Source: an uncultured beta proteobacterium
GTDB lineage: Bacteria; Pseudomonadota; Gammaproteobacteria; Burkholderiales; Burkholderiaceae_C
Length of the DNA stretch: 38,823 nucleotides
Assembly (NCBI GenBank): GCA_903925725.1
Contig: CAIYGK010000595.1
Location: forward strand, 1 to 38,823
Reading direction: 5' to 3'
Numbering within the stretch: position 1 is the stretch's first letter; every line of letters starts with the position of its first letter. The notes beneath the pieces are model-generated. The model worked only from the letters and a program-made list of their open reading frames with translations. It was not told the origin of the DNA and ran no database searches. This document shows, piece by piece, positions 34,750-38,823 of this stretch. A program made the translations under genes and the position numbers.

Positions 34750-35808
34750 ATGATGAATTCCATTTCTGACAACTCCCGGGCGCCAGCGGCGCAGCCTGCT
34801 GTTGCGCCCATGGAACTGGTTTGTCCGGCCGGCAGCCTGCCGGCCCTGAAAGCCGCTGTTGACAATGGAGCCGACTGTGTTTACCTGGGTTTTCGCGACG
34901 CTACCAATGCGCGCAATTTTGCCGGCCTGAACTTTGACGAGGCTGCCATCAACACCGGCATCCGTTACGCTCATGAGCGTGGCCGCAAAGTGTTTGTGGC
35001 GCTCAATACCTATCCGCAGGCCGCCAGCCCCGAAGTCTGGCGCGCTGCTGTTGACCGTACCGCGCACAGTGGCGTTGATGCCGTGATCCTGGCAGATCCG
35101 GGCCTGATGGCCTATGCCATCAAGACGCATCCCAACCTGCGACTGCATCTGTCGGTGCAGGGCTCAGCCACCAACTATGAGGCGCTCAATTTCTACCATG
35201 AGCACTTTGGCATTTCGCGCGCCGTCTTGCCGCGTGTGCTGTCGCTGACCCAGGTCGAACAGGTGCTGGAAAAGACGCCGATCGAAATCGAAGTGTTCGG
35301 TTTCGGCAGCCTGTGCGTGATGGTCGAAGGACGTTGCGCTCTCTCAAGCTACGTGACGGGCGAGGCACCCAATACGAACGGCGTCTGTTCACCACCGAAA
35401 GCGGTGCGCTGGGTGGAAACAGCGCAGGGGCGCGAGTCGCGTCTGAATGGTGTCCTGATTGATCGCTATGAGAGCGGCGAAAACGCAGGTTATCCGACCC
35501 TGTGCAAGGGTCGCTTTGATGTAGGCAATGAGCAGAACTACTATGCGATCGAAGAGCCGACCAGTCTGAACACGCTCTCGCTGCTGCCGCAACTGATGAA
35601 GATGGGTGTGCGCGCCATCAAGATCGAAGGGCGTCAGCGCAGCCCGGCCTATGTGGCGCAAGTGACCAAGGTTTGGCGCGAAGCGATCGATAGTTGCCGT
35701 GAGAATCCGCACCGCTACTCCGCCAAGCCGGCCTGGATGAACGATCTGGACAAGGTCGCCGAAGGGCAACAGCACACGCTGGGCGCCTACCACAGGCCAT
35801 GGAAATGA
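34750..35808 (+). CDS. ubiU: O2-independent ubiquinone hydroxylase subunit UbiU (peptidase U32 family)
   Basis: The protein has 352 residues. UbiU and UbiV form a complex, each with a 4Fe-4S cluster, that hydroxylates the ubiquinone ring without oxygen, using prephenate as oxygen donor. The cluster cysteines are at 189, 196, 213 and 252; their spacing (7, 17, 39) is the same as I recall for E. coli UbiU C169, C176, C193 and C232. The N-terminus has 20 extra residues: ATG 34810 (MELVCPAG) would give the exact E. coli numbering but shows no ribosome-binding site. ATG 34750 or 34753 is my choice, and the start is uncertain. The end overlaps ubiV by 4 bases (ATGA). Confidence 0.92.
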   Translation: MMNSISDNSRAPAAQPAVAPMELVCPAGSLPALKAAVDNGADCVYLGFRDATNARNFAGLNFDEAAINTGIRYAHERGRKVFVALNTYPQAASPEVWRAAVDRTAHSGVDAVILADPGLMAYAIKTHPNLRLHLSVQGSATNYEALNFYHEHFGISRAVLPRVLSLTQVEQVLEKTPIEIEVFGFGSLCVMVEGRCALSSYVTGEAPNTNGVCSPPKAVRWVETAQGRESRLNGVLIDRYESGENAGYPTLCKGRFDVGNEQNYYAIEEPTSLNTLSLLPQLMKMGVRAIKIEGRQRSPAYVAQVTKVWREAIDSCRENPHRYSAKPAWMNDLDKVAEGQQHTLGAYHRPWK

Positions 35809-36710
35809 AACTTTCTTTAGGCCCCCTTTTGTATTACTGGCCGCGCGAGACGGTGCTCGGCTTCTACGAGGCCATCGCGAAGACGTCGGTCGATATCGTC
35901 TACCTCGGGGAAGCCGTTTGCTCACGCCGGCGCGAACTGCGGCTGGCGGACTGGCTCGGCATTGCCGCAAGTCTGACCGAATCCGGCAAGGAAGTCGTGC
36001 TGTCAACCCAGGTGCTGATTGAATCGGGCTCAGACGTCACGCTGCTGCACAAGATCGCCGAGATGTCCATCCACGGCGACTTCATGGTCGAAGCCAATGA
36101 CATGGGCGCCGTGCATTGCCTGGAGGGCAAAGTGCCCTTTGTGGCCGGTCCGCACCTCAACATCTACAACCTGCCGACGCTGCAGTGGATGGCCGCGTTG
36201 GGCATCAAGCGCTGGGTGATTCCGATGGAGATGGGGCGTGACGACCTCCAGTTTCTGCAGCAAGGCCGACCCGAAGGCCTGCAGACCGAAGTCTTTGCCT
36301 ATGGCCGCATGCCGCTGGCGTTTTCGGCGCGCTGTTTTACTGCGCGCCATTACAACCTGCCCAAGGACGATTGCCAGTTCCGGTGCATTGAACATGCCGA
36401 CGGCTTGCAGATGCGCACCCGCGAGGGCGAAGAATTTTTGGTGCTCAACGGCATACAGACCCAGTCGGCGCGCGTTTACAACCTGTTGCCCGAACTCGCC
36501 GGCATGCAGGCGATGGGTGTGGATGTGGCGCGTATCAGCCCGCAGTCGCAACACACGCCTGAAATCATTGCACTGTTTCGTGGAGTGCTGGCGAAAGAGA
36601 CGTCCGTTACGGACGCGATGCAGGCGATGACGGCGCTCATGCCCGAACGTGCCTGCAACGGCTACTGGTACGGTAAACCCGGTCTGGAGCAGCTGGCTGT
36701 GCCGGCTTGA
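35805..36710 (+). CDS. ubiV: O2-independent ubiquinone hydroxylase subunit UbiV
   Basis: The protein has 301 residues in the peptidase U32 fold and is the partner of UbiU. The four cluster cysteines are C39 (GEAVC), C177, C190 and C194; the last three have the same 13 and 4 residue spacing as E. coli UbiV C180, C193 and C197. ATG 35805 overlaps the ubiU stop and gives [14 protein letters not shown], the expected start; an ATG at 35799 would add two residues. All the cluster ligands are present, so the complex should be active. UbiT follows after 16 bases. Confidence 0.94.
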   Translation: MKLSLGPLLYYWPRETVLGFYEAIAKTSVDIVYLGEAVCSRRRELRLADWLGIAASLTESGKEVVLSTQVLIESGSDVTLLHKIAEMSIHGDFMVEANDMGAVHCLEGKVPFVAGPHLNIYNLPTLQWMAALGIKRWVIPMEMGRDDLQFLQQGRPEGLQTEVFAYGRMPLAFSARCFTARHYNLPKDDCQFRCIEHADGLQMRTREGEEFLVLNGIQTQSARVYNLLPELAGMQAMGVDVARISPQSQHTPEIIALFRGVLAKETSVTDAMQAMTALMPERACNGYWYGKPGLEQLAVPA

Positions 36711-36726
36711 TAACAAGGATTTGACC

Positions 36727-37200
36727 ATGCAAGTAAGCCCCTTTGTGCTGCCCAAACCGATCGGCGATCTGCTGTCTTACCTGCCGGCTTACCCCGGCTC
36801 GCTGATGTTTGTGACCGGTTTGAATCTGGCACTGGCGAAGAACCTCGCTCCCGACGTCAGGCAAATGCTGGCAGGAAAGAAGCTGCGCCTGAAGGTCACC
36901 GATGCGCAGCTGACGTTTGATTTTGAGTGGCTCAATGAGCGCTTCTCGGCCTGCCTGAACCAGGGTGAGGCCGACCTGACCATTAGCGCCAGCGCCTATG
37001 ATTTTGTATTGCTGGCGCGTCGTCAGGAAGACCCCGACACACTGTTTTTCAGTCGCCGTCTTGCCATGGAAGGCGATACCGAACTTGGCCTCTTGGTGAA
37101 GAACACGATCGATGCCATTGAACTGCCGGTTTTCAATATCGAGCAGTTCAAGCCGGCGCAAGTGCTGGCGCGCCTGAAGGCCAAGCTGGCGCCGCGCTAG
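36727..37200 (+). CDS. ubiT: SCP2-domain ubiquinone biosynthesis accessory factor UbiT
   Basis: The protein has 157 residues and consists of a sterol-carrier-protein-2 domain: PGSLMFVTGLNLALAK, then LKVTDAQLTFDF, a middle segment with ADLTISA, and GDTELGLLVKNTID towards the end. UbiT binds the hydrophobic ubiquinone intermediates during anaerobic synthesis, a role played by UbiJ in the aerobic pathway. ATG 36727 with AAGGA upstream (36714-36718) is the start; in-frame codons back to 36649 lie inside ubiV. Order and spacing with ubiU and ubiV are the classic ones. Confidence 0.9.
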   Translation: MQVSPFVLPKPIGDLLSYLPAYPGSLMFVTGLNLALAKNLAPDVRQMLAGKKLRLKVTDAQLTFDFEWLNERFSACLNQGEADLTISASAYDFVLLARRQEDPDTLFFSRRLAMEGDTELGLLVKNTIDAIELPVFNIEQFKPAQVLARLKAKLAPR

Positions 37201-37229
37201 CATTTAGCACGGCAAAACCGGGGCCGCCT

Positions 37230-37847
37230 GTGCACCTCGCTCACACCTCGCCTCAGAAGCGCATCGTCGTTGCCATCTCGGGCGCCAGTGGTGCGGTCTA
37301 CGGCGTTCGCCTGCTGCAGCTGCTGGCTGAGATGGGCAATGTGCAAACACATCTGACGGTGTCCGAGGCCGGTTTTCTCAATCTCCAGCAGGAACTTGAC
37401 ATGGGCCGGACCCAGATCGAAGCACTGGCCGATGTGGTGTACCCGGTGCAGGACGTGGGCGCTGCCATTGCCAGTGGCTCCTTCCAGTGCGACGCGATGG
37501 TGGTGGCGCCCTGCTCCATGCGCACGCTGGCAGCGGTGGCCATGGGCCTGTCGGACAACCTCATCACGCGCGCGGCCGATGTCGTGCTCAAAGAGCGCCG
37601 GCGCCTCATCCTGATGACGCGCGAAACCCCCTTGAACCTGGCGCACCTGCGCAATATGACCAGCGTGACCGAAATGGGCGGCATCATCTTTCCGCCGGTG
37701 CCGAGTTTTTACCATCGGCCGCAGACCCTCTCCGAGATGGTTGATCACACCGTCGGCCGGGTGCTGGACCTGCTCGGGCTGCCGCAAGTCAGCGCGCCGC
37801 GTTGGGGTGGCCTGAAGGCGACAACAACCCCGCCCCGCGTGGAGTAA
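37230..37847 (+). CDS. ubiX: Flavin prenyltransferase UbiX
   Basis: The protein has 205 residues, slightly longer than the E. coli form (about 189). Visible motifs are SGASGAVYG near the N-terminus (flavin phosphate binding), [18 protein letters not shown] and [10 protein letters not shown]. UbiX joins dimethylallyl phosphate to FMN to make prenyl-FMN, the cofactor of UbiD. The start is GTG 37230, the first usable codon after ubiT; it gives [18 protein letters not shown]. The gap to ubiT is 29 bases and to ubiD 5 bases, so it is probably co-transcribed with the ubi genes. Confidence 0.93.
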   Translation: MHLAHTSPQKRIVVAISGASGAVYGVRLLQLLAEMGNVQTHLTVSEAGFLNLQQELDMGRTQIEALADVVYPVQDVGAAIASGSFQCDAMVVAPCSMRTLAAVAMGLSDNLITRAADVVLKERRRLILMTRETPLNLAHLRNMTSVTEMGGIIFPPVPSFYHRPQTLSEMVDHTVGRVLDLLGLPQVSAPRWGGLKATTTPPRVE

Positions 37848-37852
37848 ACACC

Positions 37853-38823
37853 ATGGCTTACCATGACCTGAGAGACTTCATTGCACAACTGGAGCAACTG
37901 GGCGAACTGCGCCGAGTCAGTGCTCCCGTCTCACCGCATCTGGAAATGACGGCCTTGTGCGACCGCGCGCTGCGCGCTGGCGGCCCGGCCCTGCTGTTTG
38001 AAAATCCGACCGGCCACAGCATGCCGGTGCTGGGCAATCTGTTTGGCAGCACGCGCCGTGTCGCCATGGGCATGGGCGTCAGCGATGTCAGCGAATTGCG
38101 CCAGTTTGGCCATGTGCTGGCCACACTCAAGGAGCCCGAGGCGCCCAAGGGTTTCAAGGAACTGGTGGGGCTTTCGAGCCTGGTCAAGACGCTGTGGAAC
38201 ATGGCGCCCAAGGAACATAGCAGCGCTGCCTGCCAGGATGTGGTGTGGGAAGGGCAGGACGTTGATCTGGCACGTTTGCCGGTGCAGCATTGCTGGCCCG
38301 GCGACGTGGCGCCGCTCATTACCTGGGGCCTGGTGATTACCAAAGGGCCGCTCAAGGCGCGGCAGAACCTGGGCATTTATCGCCAGCAGGTGTTGGCTCG
38401 CAACAAGGTCATCATGCGATGGCTGGCACAGCGCGGCGGTGCGCTCGATTTTCGGGAGCATTGCGCGGCCAATCCGGGGCAACCGTACCCGGTCTGCGTG
38501 GCCCTGGGTGCCGACCCGGCAACGATTCTGGGAGCCGTCACCCCAGTGCCAGACAGCCTGTCGGAATACCAGTTTGCCGGCTTGCTGCGCGGCAGTCGCA
38601 CCGAACTGGTCAAAGCCCTGGGCAGCGAGCTGCGGGTCCCAGCCTCGGCCGAGATCGTGCTGGAAGGCCACATCTACCCTGATGCGTCGCATGCCAGTGG
38701 TTTTGAGCACGCCTTGGAGGGGCCGTACGGCGACCACACCGGTTACTACAACGAGCAGGACTGGTTTCCTGTCTTCACCATCGACCGCATCACGATGCGG
38801 CGCGACCCGATTTACCACTCTAC
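37853..38823 (+). CDS. ubiD: 4-hydroxy-3-polyprenylbenzoate decarboxylase UbiD, N-terminal part (3' end outside window)
   Basis: The frame is open to the right edge, giving the first 323 residues of a protein of about 490. [19 protein letters not shown] is a typical UbiD start; [25 protein letters not shown] and [12 protein letters not shown] carry residues of the prenyl-FMN and metal site. UbiD decarboxylates the polyprenylated hydroxybenzoate ring. It depends on the cofactor made by UbiX, whose gene ends 5 bases upstream. UbiD is oxygen-sensitive in related decarboxylases, in keeping with the ubiUVT neighbours. The catalytic C-terminal third is not visible. Confidence 0.93.
   Translation, partial: MAYHDLRDFIAQLEQLGELRRVSAPVSPHLEMTALCDRALRAGGPALLFENPTGHSMPVLGNLFGSTRRVAMGMGVSDVSELRQFGHVLATLKEPEAPKGFKELVGLSSLVKTLWNMAPKEHSSAACQDVVWEGQDVDLARLPVQHCWPGDVAPLITWGLVITKGPLKARQNLGIYRQQVLARNKVIMRWLAQRGGALDFREHCAANPGQPYPVCVALGADPATILGAVTPVPDSLSEYQFAGLLRGSRTELVKALGSELRVPASAEIVLEGHIYPDASHASGFEHALEGPYGDHTGYYNEQDWFPVFTIDRITMRRDPIYHS

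Overview
The window looks like chromosomal DNA of a betaproteobacterium of the Burkholderiales, most likely a Comamonadaceae member near Rhodoferax or Polaromonas. This is inferred from gene content: a tctC-type orphan binding protein, TRAP and NitT-type transporters, ubiUVT next to ubiXD, and the GC-rich, densely packed layout. No species call is possible from sequence alone. I see no rRNA, tRNA, insertion sequence, phage gene or CRISPR array. No gene-free stretch exceeds 300 bases; the longest gaps are about 120 to 160 bases.

Layout. (1) Bases 2-3197: the tail of a hybrid histidine kinase, a single-domain response regulator and a receiver-PAS-PAS-HD-GYP protein form one signalling operon, probably ending in c-di-GMP turnover. 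An MFS exporter follows. (2) Bases 4585-7475, minus strand: an aspartoacylase-like deacylase, a DadA-like flavoprotein and a lipoprotein c-type cytochrome form a tight operon. Next to it is a small secreted heptad-repeat protein. (3) Bases 8041-15176: a galactarate/D-glucarate catabolic locus (garD divergent from a LacI-family regulator, then tctC, gudD, a garL-like aldolase and a glycerate kinase). Two copies of one 14-bp operator lie in the two control regions. Tartronate semialdehyde reductase is absent. (4) Bases 15262-21151: a long FabG, an (R)-enoyl-CoA hydratase and a thiolase, in the arrangement of mycobacterial fabG4/htdX/fadA2, followed without a break by a haloalkane dehalogenase and a radical-SAM sulfatase maturase.

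(5) Bases 21148-24274, minus: a MacAB-like exporter with ATPase and permease as separate proteins. (6) Bases 24300-29801: HMG-CoA lyase, type I dehydroquinase, a hydroxypyruvate isomerase facing the other way, and a complete TRAP transporter. (7) Bases 29860-34624: a monoacylglycerol-lipase-like hydrolase, a NitT/TauT-type ABC importer and a second MFS transporter. (8) Bases 34750 to the right edge: ubiU, ubiV, ubiT, ubiX and the start of ubiD. These are the O2-independent hydroxylation module of ubiquinone synthesis beside the prenylated-FMN decarboxylase pair. An FNR-like box sits upstream at a spacing that fits an activator-dependent promoter.

The best candidates for new biology are the deacylase/D-amino-acid dehydrogenase/cytochrome operon, the five-gene lipid/dehalogenase/maturase operon, and the oxygen-responsive ubiUVT-ubiXD island. 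The shared LacI operator is the best-supported regulatory prediction.
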